Below are positions 8,703 through 17,988 of a stretch of DNA of 64,000 nt, one piece after another. Under the pieces are notes generated by a model. It made no database searches, was not told the origin of the DNA, and worked only from the letters and a program-made list of their open reading frames with translations. Source of the stretch: Nissabacter sp. SGAir0207. GTDB lineage: Bacteria; Pseudomonadota; Gammaproteobacteria; Enterobacterales; Enterobacteriaceae. The DNA is taken from NCBI RefSeq assembly GCF_005491205.1, contig NZ_CP028035.1:2604001-2668000 (forward strand). The letters run 5' to 3'. The position numbers were made by a program, and so were the translations under genes. Each line of letters begins with the position of its first letter. Position 1 is the first letter of the stretch.

Positions 8703-8740
8703 CGGGCGATGCGCCATTGCGTATCGCCCGCTCTTTTTTT
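8703..8740 (+). terminator. Terminator between pilin and chaperone genes
   Basis: CGGGCGATGCG pairs with CGTATCGCCCG across a short loop, followed by CTC and seven T residues. It should reduce read-through from the pilin gene into the chaperone-usher genes. Confidence 0.85.
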
Positions 8741-8877
8741 ACCTGCCGCACAGAATGAGAATTTATTCAATTAACATCACAACAGCGTGACGTAATTTCC
8801 CACTTGCGCCCACCCCGTTGAATCGCGCCATTCAGCGTCTACACTCACACTATTATCCTTAATGAGATGTGGCGACC

Positions 8878-9573
8878 ATGACGCTATTTATGCGCATCAT
8901 TATCGCAATGATGCTCTATTTATCCCTACCTATTCAGGCTGGCATTATTATTGGCGGCACCCGGGTTATTTTTGATGGAAATAGCCAGGAGAGCGCATTG
9001 GGGTTAAGCAACCCAGAGCCTGCCCGCGCCTATCTGGTGCAGAGCTGGGTGGAGCCGGAGTCCGGCGGCGGTAAGGCACCGTTCCTCGTCACGCCACCGC
9101 TGTTCCGCCTCGATCCGGGGCAGGAGAACATCCTACGCATTGTGCTGACGCGCGGCGGCCTGCCGCAGGATCGCGAGTCCCTGTTCTGGCTGAACGTCAA
9201 ATCGGTGCCGGAGCTGGCGCGCAATGAGAGTGAGGCCAACGTGCTGCACCTGTCGGTCAAGACGCGCCTTAAGCTGTTCTACCGCCCGGCGGCGCTGGCG
9301 CGGGGGGCGCAGGAGGCGTACAAAAAGCTGGCATTCAGCCGCCAAGGCAGCGATTTGGTGGTGCGCAACCCCACTCCCTATTACCAGAACCTGAAGCAGT
9401 TGAGCGTCAATGACCACGCCATTCAGGCGGAGATCAGCCGGCTGACCCTCCCCCCCTTTGGTGAGATGCGCTACCCGCTGCCGGTAGCCAACGCCACCCA
9501 GGTCAGTTGGCGCACCATCACCGATTACGGCAACGCCACCCCGTTGCAGCAACAGGCACTGGATGGCCACTGA
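8878..9573 (+). CDS. Periplasmic fimbrial chaperone (PapD/FimC family)
   Basis: This 231-residue protein begins with a signal peptide ending LPIQA, followed by the two-domain Ig fold of pilus chaperones. Visible hallmarks are GTRVIFDG at the start of the mature protein, the RIVLTRGGLPQDRESLFWLNVKSVP block around residues 80-105, and LKLFYRP near residue 140. It holds pilin subunits in the periplasm and delivers them to the usher. The ATG at 8878 gives a clean signal peptide; a GTG at 8869 is an alternative. The usher follows after 38 bases. Confidence 0.92.
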   Translation: MTLFMRIIIAMMLYLSLPIQAGIIIGGTRVIFDGNSQESALGLSNPEPARAYLVQSWVEPESGGGKAPFLVTPPLFRLDPGQENILRIVLTRGGLPQDRESLFWLNVKSVPELARNESEANVLHLSVKTRLKLFYRPAALARGAQEAYKKLAFSRQGSDLVVRNPTPYYQNLKQLSVNDHAIQAEISRLTLPPFGEMRYPLPVANATQVSWRTITDYGNATPLQQQALDGH

Positions 9574-9611
9574 TCCCCGCCCCACTGGCCTGAGCAGGGA
9601 GGGCATGGCGA

Positions 9612-12149
9612 ATGAGTATACACAGCCTGCACCGGCCACTGGCCCGATGCGGCGGCTGCCTGCTGCTGTGCGCCAGCCTGCTGCCAACGCCCGCGCGGGC
9701 GGAGGGCTATTTTGATCCCCATGCCTTCGCCATCGACAACCCCGGCCAGGTGCCGGTCGATCTCTCGGCCTTCGCCACGCCCGGCGGCCAGCAACCGGGG
9801 CGCTATCGCGTGGTGCTGATGCTTAACCGCTCCCGCGTCGATACGCGCGACGTCACTTTCGTCACCGGCAGCGACCAGCCGCTGGAGCCGCAGTTCACGC
9901 CGCAGGCGCTGGCGGCGCTCGGCGTGGCGGTTGACCGACTGCCCGCACTGCGTGGCCTGCCCACCGACCAGCCGATCGCGCCGCTGTCGCGCTACATCCC
10001 GGACGCCCGCGCCCGCTTCGATTTCGCCCGGCAGACGCTGGCGCTCAGCATCCCGCAGGCCGCCCTGCGCAACGCCGCGCGCGGCAGCATCGATCCCGCC
10101 CGCTGGGACAATGGCATCCCGGCGCTGCTGGCCAGTTACAATCTCAGCGGCAACCGGGCGCTCAGCGGCGGCGAGAGCGCCACCGCCGACAGTGACTATC
10201 TCAACCTGATCTCTGGCGCGAATCTCGGGGCGTGGCGGCTGCGCAACTACGCCACCTGGTTCCGCGATGAGGGGGGAAGCCGGCACTGGCAGCCGCTGCA
10301 AACCTGGGTGCAGCGCGATCTGGTGGCGTGGCGCAGCAAGTTGCGGCTGGGCGACAGCGCCACCGGCGCCGATCTGTTTGAGAGCGTGCCGTTCCGTGGC
10401 GTGCGTCTGGCCTCAGACGAAACCATGCTGCCCGACAGCCAGCGCGGCTTTGCGCCGGTGGTGCGCGGCATCGCCAACAGCAACGCCCGCGTCACCATCC
10501 GCCAGAATGGCAATGTGATTGACCAGCGCACGGTGCCGCCCGGCCCCTTCGCGCTGGCCGATCTCTACCCCACCAGCTACGGCGGCACGCTGGAAGTGAC
10601 GGTCACAGAGGCGGATGGCAGTGAGCGCCACTTTAGCCAGGCCTTCTCGTCAGTGCCGGTGATGCAGCGTGAGGGGCAGCTGGAGTATGAGCTGAGCGGT
10701 GGCGAGCTGCTGACCAGCGGCAGCGATCGTCCCGGCTTCGGCCAGCTGACGCTGCGCTATGGCTTTCCGCATGGCTTTACCGGCTATGGCGGGCTGCTGC
10801 TCTCCCCGGATTATCAGGCCACGCTGCTGGGGGCGGGCCTTGGGCTGGGCTACGCTGGCTCGCTGGCGCTGGACGCCACCACAGCGCGCGCGCGGCTGGC
10901 TGACCCAGACGCCCCTGCCCAGCAAGGCACCGCCTGGCGGGTACAGTACAGCAACCACCTCGACGCCACCGACACCACCCTGACACTCTCTGCCAGCTAC
11001 GTTGCTGACCGGGGGTACTTCACTTTCAGCGACGCTGCCGTCGCCAGCGGGCAGGCGGGCGATGAGAGCGAGGCCGCATGGCGGCGCGACCACAACCGCC
11101 GCAACCGACTGCAATTCGATCTCAGCCAGTCGCTGGGCCGGGCCGGTAGCCTGACGCTCTCCGCCTACCAGCAGAGTTTCTGGGATACCGGCGGCGCGCA
11201 GCGCAACGTCATGCTCGGCTATGTCACCCATTGGGGGCGCGTCAGCCTCAACCTCAATCTCGCTTGGGTAGAGAACGTGCGCGGCTATGAGGCGGATGAC
11301 CTGCCCGGCAGCGAGCGGCAGCTGTCGCTGACCCTCCAGGTGCCGCTCGATCGCTGGCGCGAGCGCAGCTGGCTCTCCTACACCCTCAACACCGATGCCA
11401 GCCACCGCACCGGCCAGTTGCTCGGCGTCAACGGCAATGCGCTGGCGGATGACGCCCTCAGCTACCAAGTTCAGGCGGGCTATGACAACCAGCAGGGAGG
11501 CGGCAACGGGCTGGCCTCCGTCACCTACCGGGGCGCGAAGGGTGAAGGAACCGTGGGGGCCAGCCATGACCAAGGCGGCACGCGCCTCAACTACCGGGCG
11601 CTGGGCAGTGTGGTGGCGCACAGCGGCGGCCTGACCCTCGGGCAGTCGCTGGGCGATACGGTGGCGCTGGTGCAGACGCCGGGTGCCGCTGGCATTCGGG
11701 TGCGGAATGTCACCGGCGGCCGTACCGACGGCGACGGCGATCTGCTGGTTCCGTCGCTGATGCCCTACCGCGAGAACCTGCTGGCGCTCGACACCACCAC
11801 GCTCCCGGCCAATGTGGATGTGCCGCGCGCCGCCCAGACGCGGGTGCCGACCCAAGGGGCGGTGGTGCGGGCGCGCTTTGATGCCCACCTCGGTTACCGG
11901 GTGGTGGTGAGCCTGCGGCGACAGGGGCAGCCGCTGCCGTTCGGGGCCATCGCTACCCTGCTCGGCGCGGAGGGGAACAGCGGGATCGTGGGCGATAACG
12001 GCGAACTCTATCTCAGCGGCGTGCCAGCGCGGGCGCGTCTGGCGGTGAAGTGGGGCGATGGCCCCGGCAACGCCTGCACCGCCGCCTTTACCCTTCCCGC
12101 CGCGCCACCGGATGAGCCGGTGCGCGCTGTCACGGCCGAGTGCCGCTAA
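9612..12149 (+). CDS. Outer-membrane fimbrial usher (FimD/PapC family)
   Basis: This 845-residue protein has a signal peptide (ends near PARA). An N-terminal chaperone-binding domain begins EGYFDPHAFAI, then comes a long 24-strand beta-barrel region with the plug inserted around FAPVVRGIANSNARVTIRQNG, and a C-terminal domain with LGYRVVVSLRRQGQPLPFGA. It forms the secretion pore and assembly platform for pilins. Its length is typical. The start has GGGAGGG upstream. The tip-adhesin gene begins 6 bases after its stop. Confidence 0.95.
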   Translation: MSIHSLHRPLARCGGCLLLCASLLPTPARAEGYFDPHAFAIDNPGQVPVDLSAFATPGGQQPGRYRVVLMLNRSRVDTRDVTFVTGSDQPLEPQFTPQALAALGVAVDRLPALRGLPTDQPIAPLSRYIPDARARFDFARQTLALSIPQAALRNAARGSIDPARWDNGIPALLASYNLSGNRALSGGESATADSDYLNLISGANLGAWRLRNYATWFRDEGGSRHWQPLQTWVQRDLVAWRSKLRLGDSATGADLFESVPFRGVRLASDETMLPDSQRGFAPVVRGIANSNARVTIRQNGNVIDQRTVPPGPFALADLYPTSYGGTLEVTVTEADGSERHFSQAFSSVPVMQREGQLEYELSGGELLTSGSDRPGFGQLTLRYGFPHGFTGYGGLLLSPDYQATLLGAGLGLGYAGSLALDATTARARLADPDAPAQQGTAWRVQYSNHLDATDTTLTLSASYVADRGYFTFSDAAVASGQAGDESEAAWRRDHNRRNRLQFDLSQSLGRAGSLTLSAYQQSFWDTGGAQRNVMLGYVTHWGRVSLNLNLAWVENVRGYEADDLPGSERQLSLTLQVPLDRWRERSWLSYTLNTDASHRTGQLLGVNGNALADDALSYQVQAGYDNQQGGGNGLASVTYRGAKGEGTVGASHDQGGTRLNYRALGSVVAHSGGLTLGQSLGDTVALVQTPGAAGIRVRNVTGGRTDGDGDLLVPSLMPYRENLLALDTTTLPANVDVPRAAQTRVPTQGAVVRARFDAHLGYRVVVSLRRQGQPLPFGAIATLLGAEGNSGIVGDNGELYLSGVPARARLAVKWGDGPGNACTAAFTLPAAPPDEPVRAVTAECR

Positions 12150-12155
12150 GGAGCC

Positions 12156-13178
12156 ATGATGCGTTACCTGTTGCTGTTACTGCTGATGCTGGGGGCGGGC
12201 GCGCAGGCTGGCCCCTGCGTGCCGGACTCCTCCGGCAATTCGGTTCTCGTTCGGAGCTTTGACCGCATCCTCGATCCAACGCAGAACGTGGTGGGCAAGG
12301 TGCTGCCAGATCTCATCCCGATTGACCACGGTGGCACCTTCAGCATCACCTGCACCTGTGAGGGGGGCAGCGCGCCCCTCTATTTCCAGAGCCGTTCGAG
12401 CCTGAGCACCCCGCAGTATGAGGAGGGGGGGCTGACCTACTACTACGCCAACCCCTTTCTGGCGATTGGCACCCGTCTCACCGTCATGCCCCACGGCAAC
12501 CTGCCGGTGCCCTTTGACGAAGTGACGGACAACGTGCCGATCCCCTGCGGCAGCGATGGCAAGGCCCACATCGACAACGTGCCTGTGGGCTATACCGGCA
12601 CCATCTCCTTCTACCTCGAACATGCGTTTGTCGGCGTCCACTACTTCGACATGATCATTCTGGCTCAGGTTTATGGCCGCTGGGGCACCCAGGGCAGCTA
12701 CGGCGTGGCCTCCCTTAGCCGGGTGCTGCTGACCGGCATCGTCACCGTGCCGCTCTCCTGCGAGATCAATGACGGGCAGGTGATCACGGTGGACTTTGGT
12801 TCCCTGCGCGCCAGTGACATTAGCAGCCGGGGGGTGAAGCCAGCCCGGTTTGAGCCGAACCTGATCACCCTTAATTATGTGTGCAGCGATGTCTCAGAGA
12901 GCATGACCGTGGAGCTGGCATTGGTGGGGGAAGAGAGCGCGGATCTGCCCGGCGTGTTGCAGACCACCAACCCGGACATTGGCATCCAGATCCTCGACAG
13001 CGCCCGCAACCCGCTGGCGATCAACAGTGGCCGGGTGCCACTGCGGCTGCAACAGTACAAAACCGGGGCGGAGCCGGGGCAGGCAACGCTCTACGCCTAC
13101 CCGGTCAACACCACTGGCACCACGCCCGCGCCGGGGGGGTTCAGCGCGTCAGCCATTATGCGGATCGATTTCCAGTAG
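12156..13178 (+). CDS. Two-domain fimbrial tip adhesin
   Basis: This 340-residue secreted protein has a signal peptide ending GAQA. An N-terminal receptor-binding-like domain (about residues 19-185) has paired cysteines including CTC. A C-terminal pilin domain (about 195-340) is recognised by VPLSCEINDGQVITVDFG, a second cysteine in LNYVCSD, and the terminal beta strand SASAIMRIDFQ. This is the FimH-like arrangement, but the lectin domain is too diverged to guess the ligand. As the only minor subunit in the cluster, it most likely caps the fibre. TAAGGAGCC precedes the ATG. Confidence 0.85.
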   Translation: MMRYLLLLLLMLGAGAQAGPCVPDSSGNSVLVRSFDRILDPTQNVVGKVLPDLIPIDHGGTFSITCTCEGGSAPLYFQSRSSLSTPQYEEGGLTYYYANPFLAIGTRLTVMPHGNLPVPFDEVTDNVPIPCGSDGKAHIDNVPVGYTGTISFYLEHAFVGVHYFDMIILAQVYGRWGTQGSYGVASLSRVLLTGIVTVPLSCEINDGQVITVDFGSLRASDISSRGVKPARFEPNLITLNYVCSDVSESMTVELALVGEESADLPGVLQTTNPDIGIQILDSARNPLAINSGRVPLRLQQYKTGAEPGQATLYAYPVNTTGTTPAPGGFSASAIMRIDFQ

Positions 13179-13183
13179 CGCCC

Positions 13184-15355
13184 CTAGCGCCCGCGCCGCC
13201 AACTGGGCCGCGCCCGTTTGGCTGGCGCGGCGGGCTTGGGTTTCGGCGGCGCGCCCTCCGGCATCGGTGGCTGCTCAATCGGGAAGACCGGCAGCGCCCC
13301 GAGCAGGCGCGGGCCGTAGCCTTTGGTCAGCAACCGGCGGTCATAGATGACAATTTCGCCGCGGCACTGGTGGCTACGGATCAGGCGGCCCACCTGCTGG
13401 ATCAGGTTGAAGGAGGCGCTCGGCAGGCTCTGCACCTCAAACGGGTAGCGCTTCAGGGTCTTGAGCCACTCGCCCTCGGTGACAATGACCGGGCTGTCCA
13501 CCGGCGGGAAGGCGATTTTATGGATATGCACCTGCGTCAGCAGATCGCCCTTCAGATCCAGCCCCTCGGCGAAGGATTGCAGCCCGACCAGCACGCTCTG
13601 GCTCCCCTCCTCCACCTTTTTGCGGTGCGTCTCCACCAGCCGGTAGCGCGGCTGGTCGCCCTGCACCAGCAGCATCAGCCGCAGATCCTGCACATGGCTG
13701 AGGAAGGTCTGCATCGCACGGTTGCTGGCGAACAGCACCAGCATCCCCTTGTGCTGTTTGGCCGCCACCTGCGCGCGGAAGAAGTGCGCCATCTCCGCCA
13801 GATGCGCCTCCTCATTCGCCAGCAGCGGCTCGTGGCGCATCTGCGGGATCAGCAGCTTGCCCTGCTCAACGTGGTTGAAGGGCGAGTCGAGCGTGACGAA
13901 GCGATCGCCAGCGCGCTCGCTCAGGCCGCTCAGCTCCTGCAACCGGGCAAAGCTATTGAGGGAGCGCAGCGTGGCCGAGGTCACCACCACATGCGGCACC
14001 TTGCGCCACAGCATCTTCTCCAGCTGGTCGCTGACGCGGATGCCGACGCAGTGCAGCGACAGGTGCGCCACGTTGTCGCGCTGCACCCGCGTCACCCACT
14101 TGCTGATCGGCGCGTTGGAGGCCTGCTCCAGCGCCGCCAGCCGCCACAGCTTGCTCATCGCCTCCAGGTAGCCGAAGGAGCGGCTCATCTGCAACAGGGT
14201 GCGGTGCAGCCGCACGACGTCATGCTTGCCGGTCTTCTCGCCGAGGTCATTGATCATGAACTCCACCAGCCCGCGCAGCGCGTCGGTCAGCTTGAACAGC
14301 CGGGCGCACGCCTCCAGCAGATCTTGCGGCAGTTCGCCCATCGCGAAGCGGTACTCCGCCTCCACCACGTCGGTTGGCAGCCAGCCGGAGAGCTGGCGCT
14401 CCACCTGCGCCAGCAGTTCGCGCGTCTCCTCGCAGTGGTTTTTCAGCCGCTCCAGATTCGCCAGCGGCGGCGGGCTTTTCGGCGGGAAGTGGCTGATGCA
14501 CACCTCCATCTGCCGCCACAGGTTATCCAGCTGGAAGTTGGTGGCGACCGCGCCAATCTCCGCCTCCATCTCCAGCGCGTCGCGCGCCACCTCCGGCAGG
14601 TGGTGCCCCTCATCCAGCACCAGCAGCAGATCCTTGGCCGGCGGCAGCACTGACTCCGACTCCAGCGCCGCCATCACCAGCGCATGGTTGGCGACCACCA
14701 CGTCGGCGCTCTCAATCTCCTTACGGGCGATAAAGTAGGGGCACTCGCGCACGTAGTGGCAGTTGCGCCCCAGACAGTTGGCCTTGTCGGTGCTGAGTTT
14801 GCCCCACAGCGGATCGGGCAGCGTCTGCGGATGGTGGTCACGCAGGCCATCCCAGCTGTGGTCGGCCAGCGCCTTGCCCAGCTTGACGCACAGCGCGTGC
14901 TCCTCGCCGCTGGCCGGTGCCAGCTCATCATCCAGAAACAGCCCCAGATCGCCCTGCGCCGCCTCTTCACTGCTCATCGCCGCCAGATTGCGCGGGCAGA
15001 CATAGCGCCCACGGCCAAAGGCACCGGTGAACTTCAGATCGGGGATGATCTTTTTCAGCAGCGGCAGATCCTTGCTATAGATCTGATCCTGCAACGCCAC
15101 GTTGGCGGTGCTCACCACCAGCGGCTTGCCGTCGGCGCGGCCCACGGCGATGCCGGGAATAAGGTAGGAGAGCGTCTTGCCGACGCCGGTCGGTGCCTCA
15201 ATCACCAGATGGCGGCTCTCATCGCCAGAGAGGGTTTTGGCGACGTCGGCGATCATCTGGCGCTGGGGCGCGCGCGGGATAAAGTCGGGGATCTGCTGTT
15301 GCAGGGCTTTGTACCACTGGCTGATTTGGTTTTTTACGGCGGAGGAGAGCGGCAT
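13184..15355 (-). CDS. dinG: ATP-dependent DNA helicase DinG
   Basis: This 723-residue superfamily 2 helicase (XPD-like) unwinds DNA 5' to 3' and can act on R-loops and forks. Walker A GVGKT is at 57-61 and the DEGH box at about 248-251. Four cysteines at residues 120, 194, 199 and 205 match the [4Fe-4S] ligands of E. coli DinG exactly. The C-terminus is basic (KRARPSWRRGR). The ATG at 15355 fits the E. coli start better than the preceding GTG. I found no clear LexA box directly upstream, unlike E. coli. It converges on the adhesin gene, 5 bases apart. Confidence 0.97.
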   Translation of the reverse strand: MPLSSAVKNQISQWYKALQQQIPDFIPRAPQRQMIADVAKTLSGDESRHLVIEAPTGVGKTLSYLIPGIAVGRADGKPLVVSTANVALQDQIYSKDLPLLKKIIPDLKFTGAFGRGRYVCPRNLAAMSSEEAAQGDLGLFLDDELAPASGEEHALCVKLGKALADHSWDGLRDHHPQTLPDPLWGKLSTDKANCLGRNCHYVRECPYFIARKEIESADVVVANHALVMAALESESVLPPAKDLLLVLDEGHHLPEVARDALEMEAEIGAVATNFQLDNLWRQMEVCISHFPPKSPPPLANLERLKNHCEETRELLAQVERQLSGWLPTDVVEAEYRFAMGELPQDLLEACARLFKLTDALRGLVEFMINDLGEKTGKHDVVRLHRTLLQMSRSFGYLEAMSKLWRLAALEQASNAPISKWVTRVQRDNVAHLSLHCVGIRVSDQLEKMLWRKVPHVVVTSATLRSLNSFARLQELSGLSERAGDRFVTLDSPFNHVEQGKLLIPQMRHEPLLANEEAHLAEMAHFFRAQVAAKQHKGMLVLFASNRAMQTFLSHVQDLRLMLLVQGDQPRYRLVETHRKKVEEGSQSVLVGLQSFAEGLDLKGDLLTQVHIHKIAFPPVDSPVIVTEGEWLKTLKRYPFEVQSLPSASFNLIQQVGRLIRSHQCRGEIVIYDRRLLTKGYGPRLLGALPVFPIEQPPMPEGAPPKPKPAAPAKRARPSWRRGR

Positions 15356-15432
15356 CACATCGGTTCGGTAGAGGATCTGGCCGCCATTCTCCCACAGACC
15401 GGCGCGCGCGTCAGCCTGCGGGTGAACATCCG

Positions 15433-16068
15433 TTAACCAAAGTGTGCCTTGAACAGCGCTTCCAGCCGCGGGTGGCGGGCGACATTTTTGGCGATCGCCT
15501 CCAGACGCGGCGCGTACTCGGCGAACCAGACCGGCCCCGGCCGCCAGTGGTGCATCACGGCAATATAGATGTCGAGGGCGGTGAAGGTTTCGCCAAAGAA
15601 CCAGGGGCCGGTGGCGTCCGCTTCGGCCTCAATCTGCAACCAGAGTTTTTTGCGCAGCCCGTCGGTGCTCTCGGTCAGCAACTGGGCGTTACTGGCACCC
15701 GGCAGCCACTTCTCGGGTTTGTCGCCGTAGGTAAAGGAGGGGTAAATTTGGGCGTTGATCACCATGATCCAGCGCAGGAAGGCTGGCAGGTGGCCACCGG
15801 CGCTGGAGGGGATCAGCCCGGCCAGCGGCCAGCGCAGGTGCAGCAGCACCAGAATCGCGGCGCTTTCGGTCATCACGGTGCCATCCGGCAACAGCAGTAC
15901 CGGCACCTGACACAGCGGGTTAAGCTGCAACAGCCGATCCCGCTCCGGGCTGGGCTTATGGTAATCCACTTCCTGGTAATGGTACGGCAGCCGGGTCAAC
16001 TCCAGCGCGGCCGCCACAATCACTGATCCGCAGCCTTTGCTGCCAAACAGCGTATAGGTTCCACTCAT
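15433..16068 (-). CDS. Glutathione S-transferase family protein
   Basis: This 211-residue cytosolic protein has a thioredoxin-like N-terminal domain (about residues 1-80). Its TESAAIL segment provides the usual glutathione-binding Glu-Ser, and NPLCQVPVL holds the cis-proline. A helical C-terminal domain contains FTALDIYIAV. Members conjugate or reduce electrophiles with glutathione; the substrate is unknown. I chose the second in-frame ATG because AGGAG is seven bases before it and only one base from the first. It reads in the same direction as dinG, 77 bases upstream. Confidence 0.85.
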   Translation of the reverse strand: MSGTYTLFGSKGCGSVIVAAALELTRLPYHYQEVDYHKPSPERDRLLQLNPLCQVPVLLLPDGTVMTESAAILVLLHLRWPLAGLIPSSAGGHLPAFLRWIMVINAQIYPSFTYGDKPEKWLPGASNAQLLTESTDGLRKKLWLQIEAEADATGPWFFGETFTALDIYIAVMHHWRPGPVWFAEYAPRLEAIAKNVARHPRLEALFKAHFG

Positions 16069-16146
16069 GGCCATGCTCCTGTGAAATAGGGTCTGTGCTC
16101 CTCCGTTAACTGTAGACCATATCGTCTGGCGCCAATTCGGCGGCGA

Positions 16147-16626
16147 TCACCCTTCCATACTGTCGCCGAGGGTTTTGCCAAGGCAGACCGCGTCCGCCTT
16201 GCCGATGTAGTCGCCGTAGGCGGCAATCTCACGGTAGCCATGCGCCAAGTAGAAGCGCACCGCCCTCAGGTTGACCAGCCGCGTCTCCAGCCAGACCTGA
16301 CGGTAGCCGAGCCGCCGCGCTTCCGCCTCCAGAAAGGCCAGCAGTGCGGAACCCACGCCGCGCGCGCCGTCACGCGCGTAAATGCGCTTCACTTCGGCAA
16401 TTCCCTCCTCCAGCGGCCGGAACGCGCCACAGCCCACCGGGTTGCCGTGCGGATCGTAGGCCAGCGCAAAGCAGCAGCCCGGCTGCTGCATCTGCTCGGC
16501 GTCAAAGGAGGCGCGGCCGCTGCTGCCGGTGATGGAGAGCAGCATCCGCGACAGCTCCTCCATCAACAGGGTGGCATCCGCCCCCTCGGCTGCCGCGCGC
16601 CGCACCGTGATTGCGCTTTCCCCCAT
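16147..16626 (-). CDS. GNAT family N-acetyltransferase
   Basis: This 159-residue acetyl-CoA-dependent transferase has an acetyl-CoA pyrophosphate loop, RDGARGVGSALL, near residues 94-105, then WLETRLVNLRAVRFYLAHGY, the usual C-terminal GNAT pattern. The substrate is unknown. The open frame extends much further upstream over the neighbouring gene, but the ATG at 16626 begins the conserved domain and leaves a 31-base gap. It lies downstream of a second GNAT gene and a cupin regulator on the same strand, so the three probably form one unit. Confidence 0.8.
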   Translation of the reverse strand: MGESAITVRRAAAEGADATLLMEELSRMLLSITGSSGRASFDAEQMQQPGCCFALAYDPHGNPVGCGAFRPLEEGIAEVKRIYARDGARGVGSALLAFLEAEARRLGYRQVWLETRLVNLRAVRFYLAHGYREIAAYGDYIGKADAVCLGKTLGDSMEG

Positions 16627-16657
16627 GTTTTTTGCCTCCGCATAATAAGTGGCCGCC

Positions 16658-17188
16658 CTATGCCAGCTGGCGGTACATGACGGTGGTGGGTTCCCACGCA
16701 CCGCGCCCATCTGGTGACAGCACATAGCGCGGGATCTGCCCGCACAGCTGGTATCCCAGCGATTGGTAGAGCCGCTCGGCATGGTCGCCGCTGCGGGTGT
16801 CGAGCACCAGCAAGCGTCGGCCACGCGCCAGTGCCTCCTCATCCAGCCGCTGCATCAGCGCGCGCGCCACACCCTGCCGCCGCGCCGCCGGGTGCACCAG
16901 CAACTTTGCCACCTCTGCCCGGTGTGGGCCGTTGGGCATCATGGCCGGCAGCAACTGCACCGTGCCAACAATCCGCCCCGCCTGGCGCGCCAGCAGCAGG
17001 ATGCGTTCGCCGCTCTCCACCCCCGGCTGGATGCCCTGCCAAAACGCCAGCGCCTGCGCCATGCCGAAGGGCTGGACAAAGCCGACGCTGGCGCCCTGTT
17101 CGACGCAAGCCGTCAGCACCTGCGCCAGTTGGTGCAGATCGTCTTGGGTCAGGGAATGGGTAACAGTATAGTGAATCTCACTCATCAT
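16658..17188 (-). CDS. GNAT family N-acetyltransferase
   Basis: This 176-residue acetyltransferase has the motif A region VAKLLVHPAARRQGVARALMQ near residues 92-112 and the C-terminal GDHAERLYQSLGYQ. It differs clearly from the downstream GNAT protein, so the pair is not a recent duplication. It starts 11 bases after the stop of the XRE-cupin regulator gene, suggesting co-transcription and possible local control. The substrate is unknown. Confidence 0.8.
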   Translation of the reverse strand: MMSEIHYTVTHSLTQDDLHQLAQVLTACVEQGASVGFVQPFGMAQALAFWQGIQPGVESGERILLLARQAGRIVGTVQLLPAMMPNGPHRAEVAKLLVHPAARRQGVARALMQRLDEEALARGRRLLVLDTRSGDHAERLYQSLGYQLCGQIPRYVLSPDGRGAWEPTTVMYRQLA

Positions 17189-17199
17189 GCAGGCTCCAG

Positions 17200-17757
17200 T
17201 CAGTGTTGGCAGATAACAATCAGATAGCGTGCGTCGGCCGGGCCGGTCGCACGGAAATGGGAAGGCCCCTGAAGCCGGAAGCGCAGGCAGTCGCCCGCGG
17301 CTAGCTGGTAGGTGCGCTCGCCAAGGCGGTACTCCAGCGTCCCTTCCAGCAGCCAGATGTGCTGCTGCATACCGGCGACCGGCGCGCCAGCGTAGGCAAT
17401 CTCCGCCCCGGCGCGCAGCCGTCCCTCAATCAGCTCGGCGCGGAAACCGGCGGCTGGCGGCGACACGGAGCGGCGCTCAAAGCCGGTCTCGGCATCCAGC
17501 CAGATGGGTTGCAGGGCGCGAGGCAGCAGTTCGGGCGGTGCCTCATCAATCTCATGCAGCAGTTGCGACATGGTGAGGCCAAATACCTGCGCCAGTTTGC
17601 CGAGTTGGGCGGCGGTCGGGCTGTTTTCGGCCCGTTCAATGCGGGAGAGGGTGGCGCGGCTGATACCGCTCTGGTCAGCCAGTTGGGCCAGGGTCAGATC
17701 TTGAGTGATGCGCAGTTGCACCAGCCTTGCGGCCAGCCGGGTATCCTGGGTTTGCAT
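17200..17757 (-). CDS. XRE family regulator with C-terminal cupin domain
   Basis: This 185-residue regulator has an N-terminal helix-turn-helix (about residues 10-65; LAQLADQSGISRATLSRIERAEN is the recognition region) and a C-terminal cupin sensor domain (about 100-183, with YAGAPVAGMQQHIWLLEGTLEYRLGE). Such proteins sense small ligands and often control the adjacent genes, here the two acetyltransferases. The start at 17757 is supported by AAAAGGAA upstream; the frame extends further but without a site. It is divergent from mlrA. Confidence 0.87.
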   Translation of the reverse strand: MQTQDTRLAARLVQLRITQDLTLAQLADQSGISRATLSRIERAENSPTAAQLGKLAQVFGLTMSQLLHEIDEAPPELLPRALQPIWLDAETGFERRSVSPPAAGFRAELIEGRLRAGAEIAYAGAPVAGMQQHIWLLEGTLEYRLGERTYQLAAGDCLRFRLQGPSHFRATGPADARYLIVICQH

Positions 17758-17910
17758 AGGCGTTCCTTTTCTCTTTTTTGGGAAATTATCCCTCAAATGA
17801 GATAAACGCAACAAAAAAGCATCATTATGATGAATTTTTATCTACATCATAGTTTCCGTACCCCATTGCTGATACATTTTTAAAGTTTTTTTGACCAACA
17901 AAATAACCGA

Positions 17911-17947
17911 GATCATGTCTGGAGAGCGTATATTTGATAACATGATC
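17911..17947. promoter_or_regulatory. Spaced inverted repeat upstream of mlrA
   Basis: GATCATGT (17911-17918) and ACATGATC (17940-17947) are perfect inverted copies separated by 21 bp. They sit 42-78 bases before the mlrA start, in the A/T-rich divergent gap shared with the XRE-cupin gene. The geometry is that of a two-half-site operator, but I cannot name the factor. Confidence 0.4.
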
Positions 17948-17988
17948 ACTATTCATATTTTCAATGATTCGCGATTTTCGGGGAGACA

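Noticed and set aside
10650-11888. 412-residue open frame opposite the usher
   Set aside because: Shadow of the usher gene.
12881-14653. 590-residue open frame (plus)
   Set aside because: It runs antisense across dinG and shows the Gln/His/Arg-rich composition of a shadow frame.
15356-15432. LexA box upstream of dinG
   Set aside because: A CTGT...CCAG pair is present but with the wrong spacing.
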